Origin: Flaviflagellibacter rhizophilus
Lineage (GTDB): Bacteria; Pseudomonadota; Alphaproteobacteria; Rhizobiales; Methylopilaceae
Length of the DNA stretch: 64,000 nucleotides
Direction of reading: 5' to 3'
Assembly: GCF_033898525.1 (NCBI RefSeq)
Contig: NZ_JAXAFJ010000001.1
Location: forward strand, 1-64,000
Under the pieces are notes generated by a model. It ran no database searches. It saw nothing but the letters and a program-made list of their open reading frames with translations, and had not been told where the DNA came from. A program made the translations under genes and the position numbers. Positions 42,584 to 51,548 of this stretch are shown one piece after another. How positions within the stretch are numbered: the first letter of the stretch is position 1; every line of letters begins with the position of its first letter.

Positions 42584-44476
42584 TCAGTGGGCGACCAGCC
42601 GCGATGCCCGCTCCTCCGAGACGAAGGCCGAACCGGAGTCGTCATCCTGAGCTGCGAACTGGTGATTGTGCAGCCGCGCATAGAGGCCGTTCCTTGCCAG
42701 AAGCTGGCGATGGGAGCCTTCCTCAAGCACGGTGCCAGCCGAGATCACGAAGATGCGGTCGGCGTTGACGATGGTGGAAAGCCGGTGCGCGATGACGATC
42801 GTCGTGCGCCCCTTCATCAGGCGATCAAAGGCGGCCTGCACCTTGGCCTCCGTTTCGCTGTCCAGCGCGGATGTCGCTTCGTCGAGCAGCAGAATGGGTG
42901 CCGCCTTCAGCAGGGCGCGTGCGATGGCGACACGCTGGCGCTGTCCACCCGAGAGCTGGACGCCGTTCTCGCCCACATTGGTGTCGTAGCCGTGGTCGAG
43001 TTCCATGATGAACTCATGCGCGAAGGCATCCCGTGCCGCCCGCTCCACCTCGTCATCTGACGCATCCATGCGGCCCACACGGATGTTGTCGCGGAGGGTT
43101 CCGCCGAACAGATAGGTGTCCTGGCTGACGAAGGCGATCTGGGCCCGCAGATCGCGCACCGAAAGCTCGCGAATATCCCGCCCGTCGATGAGGATGGCGC
43201 CCTCACTCACATCGTAGAAGCGCTGCACCAGAGACAGGATGGTGGACTTGCCGCCTCCGGAAGGGCCGACCAGCGCAATCTTGGCGTGCTTCGGGACCTC
43301 CATGTTCAGCCCCCGCAGCACCGGCACGTCGCGGCGATAGTGGAAGCCGACATCACGGAAGACGACGCCGGAGGATATGTGTTCCAGGCGGCCGGTGCCG
43401 AGGGTTTCGCTCGGAGGATGCGGCTCGTCGAGCACCTCATACATGAGCCGGACGCCGATCATCGAGGCCTCGATGTTCAGGCGTAGGCGCACAAGCCTCT
43501 TTGCAGGCTCGTAGGCCAACAGCATGGCGGTGAGGAACGACATGAAGACGCCGGGCGACTGCCCCCCGTTCATGGCACTCCAGCCGGAATAGAGCAGCAC
43601 AAGAGCGATGGCGATGCCGCCGAGCGCTTCCATGAGGGGGCTGGAGCGCGCCTGCAGGCTCGCCATCTTGTTGTTGCGCGTCTCCAGGGCGAGCACGGCC
43701 TCGTCCATCTGGCCTTCCATGTAGGGGCCAAGATTGTAGGACTTGATGATCCGGGCGCCGTGCACAGTCTCCTGCAGCAATTGCACGATGCGGACGCCGA
43801 AGCGGAACTCGCTGGCGGCAAGGGTGCGGATGCGCTTCACCAGCTTGATGACGCCCCAGAACGCGAGGGGGGCAATGACAAGGGCCACGAACGACAGCAG
43901 CGGCGCCTGCACGATCATCACCGTCAGCAGCCCGATGAGCGTCAGGAAATCCCGGCCCACGCTGACGACGATGGTGTTCAGCACATTGCGCACCGCCTCC
44001 GCGCCACCCGACACGCGGGCAATGAGGTCGCTCGACGGGGTGCGGGTGAAGAAATCGGTGCTGAAGCCCAGAACATGGCGGTACAGCCGCCGCTGAAGAT
44101 CGGCCACGATGCGGTTGCCGACGCGGCTCATCGCCACGTCCTGGCCATAGGTGGCGAAGCCCTTGCCGACGCTGAGCAGGATCACGAAGCTGGAATAGGC
44201 CAGCAGCGTCCCGATATCGTTGCCCGCGAAAACCTGGTTGACCATGTCGCGCATGAACCAGGCCATGGCCGCCGTGGTGCCGGCGACAAACGCCATGAAG
44301 CCGAACGCGACGGCATACTGGCGCCAGTAGCGGCGGAAGTTGTCGCGGAACAGCCGCCGGATCAGAAGGGCGGATTCGTCTCCCAGAAAGCCGATGCGGC
44401 TGTTGAGGAGGCCAACCCAGCGAACGATGCTCAAAATGGGTGTCCCGTCAGGTGCGTTCAGCCGCGCACATAGCAC
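42584..44476 (-). CDS. ABC transporter, fused membrane and ATPase domains (MsbA-like)
   Basis: A 630-residue half-transporter that probably dimerises. Six membrane segments (residues ~55-330) are followed by an ATPase domain with Walker A (GPSGGGKST), Q-loop (FVSQDTYLFGG), signature LSGGQRQRVAIARAL and Walker B (ILLLDEATSALDSE). It resembles the lipid A/glycerolipid flippase group around MsbA. The start is uncertain: the frame opens at ATG 44476, but TTG/GTG codons within the next 60 bp are equally placed. It lies next to hopanoid genes, yet 262 bp from dxs, so shared function is only a guess. Confidence 0.88.
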   Translation of the reverse strand: MLCARLNAPDGTPILSIVRWVGLLNSRIGFLGDESALLIRRLFRDNFRRYWRQYAVAFGFMAFVAGTTAAMAWFMRDMVNQVFAGNDIGTLLAYSSFVILLSVGKGFATYGQDVAMSRVGNRIVADLQRRLYRHVLGFSTDFFTRTPSSDLIARVSGGAEAVRNVLNTIVVSVGRDFLTLIGLLTVMIVQAPLLSFVALVIAPLAFWGVIKLVKRIRTLAASEFRFGVRIVQLLQETVHGARIIKSYNLGPYMEGQMDEAVLALETRNNKMASLQARSSPLMEALGGIAIALVLLYSGWSAMNGGQSPGVFMSFLTAMLLAYEPAKRLVRLRLNIEASMIGVRLMYEVLDEPHPPSETLGTGRLEHISSGVVFRDVGFHYRRDVPVLRGLNMEVPKHAKIALVGPSGGGKSTILSLVQRFYDVSEGAILIDGRDIRELSVRDLRAQIAFVSQDTYLFGGTLRDNIRVGRMDASDDEVERAARDAFAHEFIMELDHGYDTNVGENGVQLSGGQRQRVAIARALLKAAPILLLDEATSALDSETEAKVQAAFDRLMKGRTTIVIAHRLSTIVNADRIFVISAGTVLEEGSHRQLLARNGLYARLHNHQFAAQDDDSGSAFVSEERASRLVAH

Positions 44477-44607
44477 ATCCGCCGCCGGGTGTGCGAACCC
44501 TGCGGGCTCCGATCAGCCGTCAAGAGACCCTGGGATTACAGCGGCCGCTTCGTCATGCCCACGATCTCATGCCCAGCCGATACTTCCCGGACGCTGGGCG
44601 CAAAAAG

Positions 44608-44630
44608 AAACCCCGCTCTGGGCGGGGTTT
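44608..44630 (-). terminator. Terminator of the 44676-44960 gene
   Basis: AAACCCCGC (44608-44616) pairs with GCGGGGTTT (44622-44630). On the minus strand the stem is followed by CTTTTTG, so it stops transcription coming from the small secreted-protein gene. Confidence 0.85.
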
Positions 44631-44675
44631 CCGAAGGCTGGCAAGCTTGCCTGCTACTCCATTGAATAGGCAGGA

Positions 44676-44960
44676 CTAGTTCTTGCCGCCGCCTTTGCCG
44701 TTTCCGTTGCCGCTAGCCTGACCACCGCTGCCGCCAGCTTTGCCGCCGCTGGCCTGAGAACTCACCGTTGCGCCGCGCGTGCCCGATTTCGCCTGCTCGG
44801 ACACGGCAGCGCCATTGCCGGTCACCTGTGAGGACTGCACGCCGATGGTATTGGCATTCTCCGACTTCGTGCCACCCTCAGGCTTGACGACGACTTCGGC
44901 AGCGAAGGCCGAGGACGCGAAAAGCGCCGAAGCAGCGATCGTAAGAGCGATATTCCTCAT
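44676..44960 (-). CDS. Small secreted Gly/Ser-rich protein
   Basis: A 94-residue hypothetical protein. The start at 44960 (MRNIALTIAASALFASSAFA) follows GGAG by 8 bp and opens a clear Sec signal peptide, cleaved near residue 20. The mature ~74 residues are polar and low in complexity: Ser/Thr/Gln-rich first, then a Gly-Lys-Asn-rich tail (SGNGNGKGGGKN). No Cys and no domain I recognise. It has its own terminator and is flanked by tRNA-Arg and the ABC gene, so it is a stand-alone unit. Confidence 0.8.
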   Translation of the reverse strand: MRNIALTIAASALFASSAFAAEVVVKPEGGTKSENANTIGVQSSQVTGNGAAVSEQAKSGTRGATVSSQASGGKAGGSGGQASGNGNGKGGGKN

Positions 44961-45213
44961 TGAAGTTCTCCAATCGGGAAGCTCCCCCAACTGAAGCGAA
45001 CGTGCGCTCTCGCCGAATATTCCATTTCCAATGCGTGGTATGCAGTGGATGCGCCAGCCGGCGAGCGGCACGAAACATCGCGAACAAGCGCGGTGTCAGA
45101 TCATCAGGAGAATAAAGCTCTCTGCCGGAGGGAATGAGGTCGCCACTGAACGGGGTCGAACGACGCCGGAACGCCGCTGCAGTGAAAACCCTTGCAATCC
45201 TCTGGAGGGGAAA

Positions 45214-45290
45214 TGGCGCGCCCGAAAGGATTCGAACCTCTGACCCTCAGATTCGTAGTCTGATGCTCTATCCAGCTGAGCTACGGGCGC
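45214..45290 (-). tRNA. tRNA-Arg (anticodon ACG)
   Basis: A complete 77-nt cloverleaf on the minus strand. The acceptor GCGCCCG (45290-45284) pairs with CGGGCGC, and CCA is encoded at 45216-45214. The D arm is GCTCAGCTGGATAGAGC, the anticodon loop is CTACGAA (anticodon ACG), and the T loop is TTCGAAT. The A34 is presumably deaminated to inosine, as in other tRNA-Arg(ACG). Confidence 0.97.
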
Positions 45291-45385
45291 GCATGTCGTG
45301 GGGCGCTTGGCCGCCGCGACGAGCGGTGACTTAGAGGGTTGGCCCCTGATTGGCAAGCCCGTCGTTGCCTTGTGTCATCGCTTTT

Positions 45386-46840
45386 TCATGCACGCGCCCG
45401 GTCACGTGCCCGTGCGGCAAGATCGATGGGCTGGTCGGGGATGGTGATGCGGAAGGTCGCGCCCAATGTGCCGTCCACAAGGCGAATGCTCCCGCCATGA
45501 GCGTTGACAAGTTCGGCGGCGATGGCGAGGCCCAGCCCTGTTCCGCCGGGCGTCGTGGACCCCTGGAAGGCTGCGAAGAGGTGGTCGCGGGCCCTGGCCG
45601 GCACGCCGGGGCCGGTGTCGGACACCTCGATGACCACGGTCGCGCCCTCGCGGCGGCCGACGATTCGGATCTGGTCGCGCTGCGCGTCGCCATGGCCCTG
45701 GCGCTTCAGTGCCTGACGAGCGTTCCGGCAGAGGTTGAGAAGCACTCGGAACAACTGATCCGGGTCGGCATCCACTTCGAGTCCAGGCTCGATGGATTCC
45801 GTCCAGCTGACTTCCGCATCCTCATCGGCTCCGAGCGCATCCCTGACATCACCGAACACGGCCTTCAGGTCCACCGGGCGGCGTTCGGGCGGCTCCTCCC
45901 GCGCGGCGCCATAGGCGAGCGTGGAACGGCAATATTCGACCGCCCGCTCAAGGGTCGAGACCAGCTTGTCGGAAAGACGCCGCACGGAGGGATCAGAACT
46001 CGTGGCAAGGCGCTCCGACGCCAGTTGCGCGGCTGCAAGCAGGTTCCGAAGGTCATGGTTGATCTTGGACACGGCGAGCCCAAGGGCCGCCAGCCGGGCG
46101 CGGCTTTGCAGCTGCCCATGCAGCTCGATTTCCATCGCGGCCAGTTCCCGCTCGGCAAGGCCGATCTCGTCGCGCCGATCCGTGGGAACGATGATCCGGG
46201 CCGCATCGCCGCTGTCGCCCCGGAACGCGATCATGTGATCGACCAGACGCCGTACGGGCCGCACGATCAGCCGGTCGAGCGAAAGGTAGACGAGCACGCC
46301 CGTGATGGCGGAGATGAGCAGCGAAACCAGCAGGACGTTGCGGGAAAAGGTGAACATGGCGCGGCGGAGGGGCGCCTCGTCGATCAGCACCTCCACGAAC
46401 TGCCCGCCCATCGGAGCGGTGCCGAGAACGCGCATCGTGCCGGCGCCGCTGCCGAACAGAACCCCGAACGCCCCCCTGAACGCCTCGAGACCAAGCGGCT
46501 CACGAAGATCGATCACCCTCGAAATCTGCGGCGGCACGTCGGAGGACGCAAGCAGGCTGCGCACCTCACCGGTCTGGAGAACGATCAGGCGTGCATCAAC
46601 GCTTTGCAGCAGCCGCCGCGCCAGGGCCTCAGGCACCATGCCCTGGGGGGCCGCATCGAGGACGAGAGCGACAGAGTGCGCCCGGCCGATGCGGTCATTC
46701 AGCCAGCGTTCGTAGAAATTCGCGACGGAGGGCACATAGACGAGCACCACCGCAACCATGACGAATAGAATCGTCAGGGTGAGCAGCTTGCCCGAGAGGC
46801 CGTGGCGCACCTCTCGCGGGCCGGACTGGTGCTGTTCCAT
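45386..46840 (-). CDS. Membrane sensor histidine kinase (HAMP type)
   Basis: A 484-residue kinase. A membrane segment at ~19-37, a ~130-residue periplasmic sensor, a second segment (~170-190), then HAMP (LIVRPVRRLVDHMIAF) and a kinase core with His in SKINHDLRNLLAAAQL and ATPase blocks NLCRNARQA, DTGPGVP and GGTGLGLAIAAELV. No response-regulator gene is adjacent, so it is an orphan. The VSKINHDLRN box is a variant of the usual HELR/HDFN boxes. The signal sensed is unknown. It lies 96 bp downstream of nothing on its strand but the tRNA-Arg. Confidence 0.88.
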   Translation of the reverse strand: MEQHQSGPREVRHGLSGKLLTLTILFVMVAVVLVYVPSVANFYERWLNDRIGRAHSVALVLDAAPQGMVPEALARRLLQSVDARLIVLQTGEVRSLLASSDVPPQISRVIDLREPLGLEAFRGAFGVLFGSGAGTMRVLGTAPMGGQFVEVLIDEAPLRRAMFTFSRNVLLVSLLISAITGVLVYLSLDRLIVRPVRRLVDHMIAFRGDSGDAARIIVPTDRRDEIGLAERELAAMEIELHGQLQSRARLAALGLAVSKINHDLRNLLAAAQLASERLATSSDPSVRRLSDKLVSTLERAVEYCRSTLAYGAAREEPPERRPVDLKAVFGDVRDALGADEDAEVSWTESIEPGLEVDADPDQLFRVLLNLCRNARQALKRQGHGDAQRDQIRIVGRREGATVVIEVSDTGPGVPARARDHLFAAFQGSTTPGGTGLGLAIAAELVNAHGGSIRLVDGTLGATFRITIPDQPIDLAARARDRARA

Positions 46841-46947
46841 GATCGTTACCGCGGCGGCGCGAAGAGGCCGTGCCCCTCACCCGCCGCCCTCAAGATGGTG
46901 AGGCCAAGGTGCAAGGTCAAACCTTCGTGCGGTTCACTGCCTCCACG

Positions 46948-46977
46948 TTGACTTCTGCGGGCGTCTGTCCTTATAAG
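46948..46977 (+). promoter_or_regulatory. Promoter of rpmH-rnpA
   Basis: TTGACT (46948-46953) is followed after 18 bp by TATAAG (46972-46977), a near-consensus sigma70 promoter about 100 bp before rpmH, as expected for a ribosomal-protein gene. Confidence 0.7.
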
Positions 46978-47080
46978 CCGCCCCAGCCGGCGGCCGCGCG
47001 AGTGGCCGCCCCTTCACCTTTGGACAACCGTGGGCCTAGGGCCCAAACCCCCGCGGCACGACCGCGACGGAGGAAGACCC

Positions 47081-47215
47081 GTGAAAAGGACCTATCAGCC
47101 GAGCAAGCTGGTGCGCAAGCGCCGCCACGGCTTCCGCGCGCGCATGGCCACCCCTGGCGGCCGCAAGGTGATCGCGGCACGCCGCGCCCAGGGACGGAAG
47201 CGCCTGTCGGCCTGA
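47081..47215 (+). CDS. rpmH: 50S ribosomal protein L34
   Basis: A 44-residue ribosomal protein, full length. It begins VKRTYQPSKLVRKRRHGFRA and continues RMATPGGRKVIAARRAQGRKRLSA, typical L34. The GTG at 47081 is used, with GGAGG upstream. It opens the conserved string rpmH-rnpA-yidC and lies 7 bp before rnpA. Confidence 0.97.
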   Translation: MKRTYQPSKLVRKRRHGFRARMATPGGRKVIAARRAQGRKRLSA

Positions 47216-47222
47216 CCAGGTG

Positions 47223-47675
47223 ATGCCGGACCCTTCTCCGGAAACGGGTCCGGGCAGGCTTACCCGGCGGCGAGAATTCCTTGCAGTGGCGGCCGGGGCG
47301 CGTGCGCACAGCAGTCTTCTCACCCTTCAATCTCTTGCCCGCTCCGGTGACCCGGAAGGGCAGCCGCGCTTCGGCATGACCGTCACGCGGAAGACGGGTG
47401 GCGCCGTGGAGCGCAACCGAATGCGCCGGCGCTTGCGCGAAGCCCTGCGTCGCGTGGCTTCGGAGCACGCCCGTCGCGGCCATGACTACGTCGTGGTCGC
47501 CCGCTCGCCGATGCTGGAAGCGCCTTTCGACCAGATCATCACGGACCTGAAATACACCCTGCGGCGCATCCATGCTGCGCCGGGGCCGCGTTCGCGCGCC
47601 GAAAAGGCGCCGACGAGCGGCCGCACCGAACCGCCGCTTGACCGCGAAAGGGCCGACGATGTCGGAACACCGTAA
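47223..47675 (+). CDS. rnpA: Ribonuclease P protein component
   Basis: A 150-residue basic protein that partners the catalytic RNase P RNA in tRNA 5' maturation. The RNR block is seen in GAVERNRMRRRLREALR, and PRFGMTVTRKTG also matches. The C-terminal ~25 residues are Pro/Arg-rich and extend past the usual domain, overlapping the yidC start by 17 bp. The start lies at ATG 47223 (GTG 47220 is next to it). Confidence 0.94.
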   Translation: MPDPSPETGPGRLTRRREFLAVAAGARAHSSLLTLQSLARSGDPEGQPRFGMTVTRKTGGAVERNRMRRRLREALRRVASEHARRGHDYVVVARSPMLEAPFDQIITDLKYTLRRIHAAPGPRSRAEKAPTSGRTEPPLDRERADDVGTP

Positions 47676-49467
47676 CCTCATCATCGCCATCGCCATGTCC
47701 ATAGCCGTGCTCGGCATATGGGAATATTTCTATGGCGGGGCGCAGCGTGAGAAGGAGCAGCTGGTCGCCGAGCAGCAGCGCATCGAGCGCGGAACGGAAA
47801 CGCCGGCCGCCGGCGCGGCTCCCGCACCGCAGGCGGGCGTCAGCACACCACCTCCCGTCGTCGCCAATCCCGGCGCCACGCGCGAGCAGGCCGTCGCGTC
47901 CGGCGCACGCATCCCTCTCGACACCGCGCATCTGAGCGGTTCGATCAGCCTCATCGGCGGACGCATCGACGACGTGCAGTTGAAGGACTACCGGGAGACG
48001 GTGGAGCCCAACAGCCCCAACATCGTGCTGCTGACGCCGCCCGGCGGACCGCAGCCCTTCTATGCCGAGCACGGCTGGGTGGCGGGACAGGGCACGCAGG
48101 CGGCCCTTCCCGGACCGCAGACGCCCTGGACGCAGGAAGGCGCCGGCACGCTGACGGCGGAGACGCCGATCACCCTGAGATGGGACAATGGCGCCGGCCT
48201 GGTCTTCCGCCGCACCATCGCTGTCGATCCGGAGTATATGTTCACCGTCACCGACCGCGTGGAGAACACCGGCTCGGCTGCCGTGACGCTGCACCCCTAC
48301 GCGCTCGTCTCGCGCCATGGCAGGCCGAAGGTTGCCGGCTACTACATCCTGCACGAAGGCATGCTGGGCTTCCTCGGCGACGATGGCCTGCAGGAGATCA
48401 AGTACGACAAGCTCGACGAGGAAGGCGCGATCCAGTTCTCGCCCAATCGCGGCTGGCTCGGCATCACCGACAAATACTGGGCGACCGCGATCGTCCCGCC
48501 GCAGAACGAGCCCTATACCGGCCGTTTCGCCGCCACCAAGGGCGAGGTGCCGACCTATCAGGGCGACTACCTGCTGGGCGCCCGCACGGTGGAGCCCGGC
48601 GCCACCTCCGAGGTGCAGGGCCGCCTGTTCGCAGGCGCCAAGGAAACGCGGATCATCAACGCCTATGGCGAGAACCTCAGCATTCCCAATTTCGACCTGA
48701 TGATCGACTGGGGCTGGTTCTACTTCCTGACCAAGCCGATGTTCTGGGTCATCGACTTCTTCTATCACCTCGTCGGCAATTTCGGCGTGGCGATCCTAAT
48801 CGTGACGGTGCTCGTGAAGGCGGTGTTCTACCCGCTGGCCAGCAAGTCCTACGCGTCCATGTCCAAGATGAAGCTGGTGCAGCCCGAACTGGTGGCGCTG
48901 CGGGAACGGTACAAGGACGACAAGGCCGCGCAGCAGAAGGCCATGATGGAGCTGTACAAGGCGCAGAAGATCAATCCGGCGGCCGGGTGCCTGCCGATCC
49001 TGATCCAGATCCCGGTGTTCTTCGCGCTCTACAAGGTGATCTTCATCACCATCGAGATGCGGCATGCGCCCTTCTTCGGCTGGATCCGCGATCTCTCGGC
49101 GCCCGACCCGACCACCATCTTCAACCTGTTCGGGCTCCTGCCCTACGACCCGGGTGCCGTGCCGGTCGTGGGCCACTTCCTGATGCTGGGCGTTTGGCCG
49201 ATCATCATGGGCATCACCATGTTCGTGCAGATGCGGCTGAACCCGCTGCCGCCGGATCCCACCCAGGCCATGCTGTTCACCTGGATGCCGGTGTTCTTCA
49301 CCTTCCTGCTGTCCTCCTTCCCGGCGGGCCTCGTGATCTACTGGTCCTGGAACAACACGCTGTCCGTTCTGCAGCAGGCCACGATCATGAGGCGGCAAGG
49401 CGTGAAGATCGAACTGTTCGACAACATAAAGGGCCTGTTCCAGCGAAAGCCGAAGCCCGGAACCTAG
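47659..49467 (+). CDS. yidC: Membrane protein insertase YidC
   Basis: A 602-residue Oxa1/YidC insertase. The N-terminal segment (LIIAIAMSIAVLGIWEYF) is followed by an Ala/Pro-rich linker (~40-80), a large periplasmic domain up to ~residue 340, and five insertase segments (the first near FGVAILIVTVLVKAVFYPL with the following coiled pair that contacts clients). The start at 47659 (MSEHRNLI) overlaps rnpA. No yidD gene lies between rnpA and yidC, and the engB/argB genes that follow yidC in many relatives are absent; a terminator and dapD follow instead. Confidence 0.96.
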   Translation: MSEHRNLIIAIAMSIAVLGIWEYFYGGAQREKEQLVAEQQRIERGTETPAAGAAPAPQAGVSTPPPVVANPGATREQAVASGARIPLDTAHLSGSISLIGGRIDDVQLKDYRETVEPNSPNIVLLTPPGGPQPFYAEHGWVAGQGTQAALPGPQTPWTQEGAGTLTAETPITLRWDNGAGLVFRRTIAVDPEYMFTVTDRVENTGSAAVTLHPYALVSRHGRPKVAGYYILHEGMLGFLGDDGLQEIKYDKLDEEGAIQFSPNRGWLGITDKYWATAIVPPQNEPYTGRFAATKGEVPTYQGDYLLGARTVEPGATSEVQGRLFAGAKETRIINAYGENLSIPNFDLMIDWGWFYFLTKPMFWVIDFFYHLVGNFGVAILIVTVLVKAVFYPLASKSYASMSKMKLVQPELVALRERYKDDKAAQQKAMMELYKAQKINPAAGCLPILIQIPVFFALYKVIFITIEMRHAPFFGWIRDLSAPDPTTIFNLFGLLPYDPGAVPVVGHFLMLGVWPIIMGITMFVQMRLNPLPPDPTQAMLFTWMPVFFTFLLSSFPAGLVIYWSWNNTLSVLQQATIMRRQGVKIELFDNIKGLFQRKPKPGT

Positions 49468-49473
49468 AATGCC

Positions 49474-49499
49474 AAAAGGCCGCCCTCGGGCGGCCTTTT
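49474..49499 (+). terminator. Terminator after yidC
   Basis: AAAAGGCCGCCC and GGGCGGCCTTTT flank a short TC loop; a T run follows on the plus strand. It begins 6 bp after the yidC stop. Confidence 0.92.
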
Positions 49500-49554
49500 C
49501 CGTTGCGGCTTCTGCCGTTACACAGCGCGTGACACATCGCAGAGGAACAGCGTC

Positions 49555-50397
49555 ATGACCGATTCCGCGCTCGCGGCCACCATCGAAGCCGCCTGGGACC
49601 GCCGCACGGAGCTGGGCGCCACGACCAAGGGCCCGGAGCGTGACGCGGTGGAGCAGGCGCTCGATCTGCTCGACCGTGGCGAAGCCCGCGTGGCGGAACC
49701 CACGGCAGACGGCTGGACCGTGCATCAATGGCTCAAGAAGGCGGTCCTCCTGTCCTTCCGCCTTAACGACAACGGCGCCATTCCCGGCGGCCCCGGCGGC
49801 GGCGCGTGGTGGGACAAGGTCGCGTCCAAGTTCTCCGGCTGGGACGATGTGCGCTTCGGCGAAGCGGGCTTCCGCACGGTGCCGGGAGCCATCGTCCGCC
49901 GTTCGGCCTATATCTCGCCCGGCGTGGTGCTGATGCCGAGCTTCGTGAACGTCGGCGCCTATGTGGACCGCGGCACCATGATCGACACATGGTCGACGGT
50001 GGGTTCGTGCGCGCAGATCGGCAAGAACGTGCACATTTCCGGCGGCGTCGGCATCGGCGGCGTGCTGGAGCCGCTGCAGGCCAATCCCGTCATCATTGAG
50101 GATGACTGCTTCGTCGGCGCACGCTCCGAGGTCGCCGAAGGTGTCATCGTGCGGCGCGGCAGCGTGTTGTCCATGGGCGTCTTCCTCGGCGCCTCCACCA
50201 AGATCGTGGACCGCACCACGGGCGAGGTCTTCATGGGTGAGGTGCCGGAATATTCCGTCGTCATCCCGGGCACCCTGCCCGGCAAGCCGATGGCCAATGG
50301 AGAGCCGGGCCCGGGCCTCGCCTGCGCGGTCATCGTGAAGCGCGTGGACGAGCGCACCCGCTCCAAGACCTCTATCAACGAGCTGCTGCGGGACTGA
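49555..50397 (+). CDS. dapD: 2,3,4,5-tetrahydropyridine-2,6-dicarboxylate N-succinyltransferase
   Basis: A 280-residue left-handed beta-helix acyltransferase of lysine and diaminopimelate synthesis. Hexapeptide repeats run from ~115 (SAYISPGVVLMPSFVNVGAYV) to ~220, and the VDRGTMIDTWSTVGSCAQIG block is diagnostic. It is followed 2 bp later by dapE, the next enzyme but one in the same succinylase branch. The ATG follows AGAGGA. Confidence 0.96.
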   Translation: MTDSALAATIEAAWDRRTELGATTKGPERDAVEQALDLLDRGEARVAEPTADGWTVHQWLKKAVLLSFRLNDNGAIPGGPGGGAWWDKVASKFSGWDDVRFGEAGFRTVPGAIVRRSAYISPGVVLMPSFVNVGAYVDRGTMIDTWSTVGSCAQIGKNVHISGGVGIGGVLEPLQANPVIIEDDCFVGARSEVAEGVIVRRGSVLSMGVFLGASTKIVDRTTGEVFMGEVPEYSVVIPGTLPGKPMANGEPGPGLACAVIVKRVDERTRSKTSINELLRD

Positions 50398-50399
50398 TC

Positions 50400-51548
50400 G
50401 TGCCAACCAACGCCGTTGCCCTTGCACAATCCCTGATCCGCCGCCGCAGCGTCACGCCTCAGGATGACGGCGCGCTCGGCGTGCTGGGCGACGCATTGCG
50501 CGAGGGCGGGTTTGCGGTTGAGCACTTGACCTTCTCCGAGCCCGGTACGCCGGATGTCGCGAACCTGTACGCACGCATCGGCACGCAGGCGCCGGTGCTC
50601 GTATTTGCCGGCCACACCGATGTGGTGCCGCCGGGACCGGACCAGGACTGGTCGCACGGCCCGTTCGAAGGCGACATCGCGGACGGCGTCCTTTTCGGGC
50701 GCGGGGCGGTGGACATGAAGGGCGGCGTCGCGGCCATGGCGGCGGCGGCGCTCGGCTACCTTGCGGAGCATGGCACGCCGAAGGGCTCCATCGCGTTCCT
50801 CATCACCGGCGACGAGGAAGGCCCGGCCGTCAACGGCACGCCCAAGCTGCTGGAATGGGCGCGGTCACGCGGCGAGCGCTTCGACCATTGCGTTCTGGGC
50901 GAGCCGAGCAGCCGCGACCGGCTGGGCGACGAGATAAAGATTGGCCGGCGCGGCTCGCTGTCGGGCGTGCTGACGGTGCACGGCGTGCAAGGCCATGTCG
51001 CTTATCCGCACAAGGCCGATAACCCGATCCGCCGCCTGCTGCCGATGCTGGAAGCACTGCAGGCACCGCTCGATCAAGGCACCGCGCATTTCGAGCGCTC
51101 GAACCTCGAAGTGACCAGCGTGGACGTTGGCAACCCGACTGTTAACGTGATTCCAGCGAGGGCCGTCGCCCGGTTCAACGTGCGCTTCAACGATGCTCAC
51201 ACGCTGGACGGCCTGCAAGGCCTCCTGCTGCAGCGCGTCGCACATGCGGCGGGCGATGCACGCTACGAACTCGAATTCCTGCCCGGAGCATCCGCGAGCT
51301 TCGTGACCGAACCGGGCAGCTTTGTCGATGTGATCTCGGCGGCCATCCAGGCCGAGACAGGTCTGTCGCCGGTGCTCTCCACCGGTGGCGGCACCTCCGA
51401 CGCGCGCTTCATCAAGGATCACTGCCCGGTTATCGAAGTCGGGCTGGTCAACGCCAGCATGCACAAAGCGGATGAGCGGGTTCCTGTGGCGGAACTGGAG
51501 GCAGTGACCCGCATCTACCGCCGCGTGCTCGATCTCTATTTCGCCTGA
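50400..51548 (+). CDS. dapE: Succinyl-diaminopimelate desuccinylase
   Basis: A 382-residue M20 zinc hydrolase that removes succinate in diaminopimelate synthesis. Metal and catalytic blocks are FAGHTDVVPPG, GRGAVDMKGGVAA and ITGDEEGPAVNGT. The start is GTG at 50400, 2 bp after the dapD stop, which argues for coupled translation. It ends in TGA whose next bases are TCA, the stop of the convergent gene, so the two genes abut with no spacer. Confidence 0.96.
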   Translation: MPTNAVALAQSLIRRRSVTPQDDGALGVLGDALREGGFAVEHLTFSEPGTPDVANLYARIGTQAPVLVFAGHTDVVPPGPDQDWSHGPFEGDIADGVLFGRGAVDMKGGVAAMAAAALGYLAEHGTPKGSIAFLITGDEEGPAVNGTPKLLEWARSRGERFDHCVLGEPSSRDRLGDEIKIGRRGSLSGVLTVHGVQGHVAYPHKADNPIRRLLPMLEALQAPLDQGTAHFERSNLEVTSVDVGNPTVNVIPARAVARFNVRFNDAHTLDGLQGLLLQRVAHAAGDARYELEFLPGASASFVTEPGSFVDVISAAIQAETGLSPVLSTGGGTSDARFIKDHCPVIEVGLVNASMHKADERVPVAELEAVTRIYRRVLDLYFA

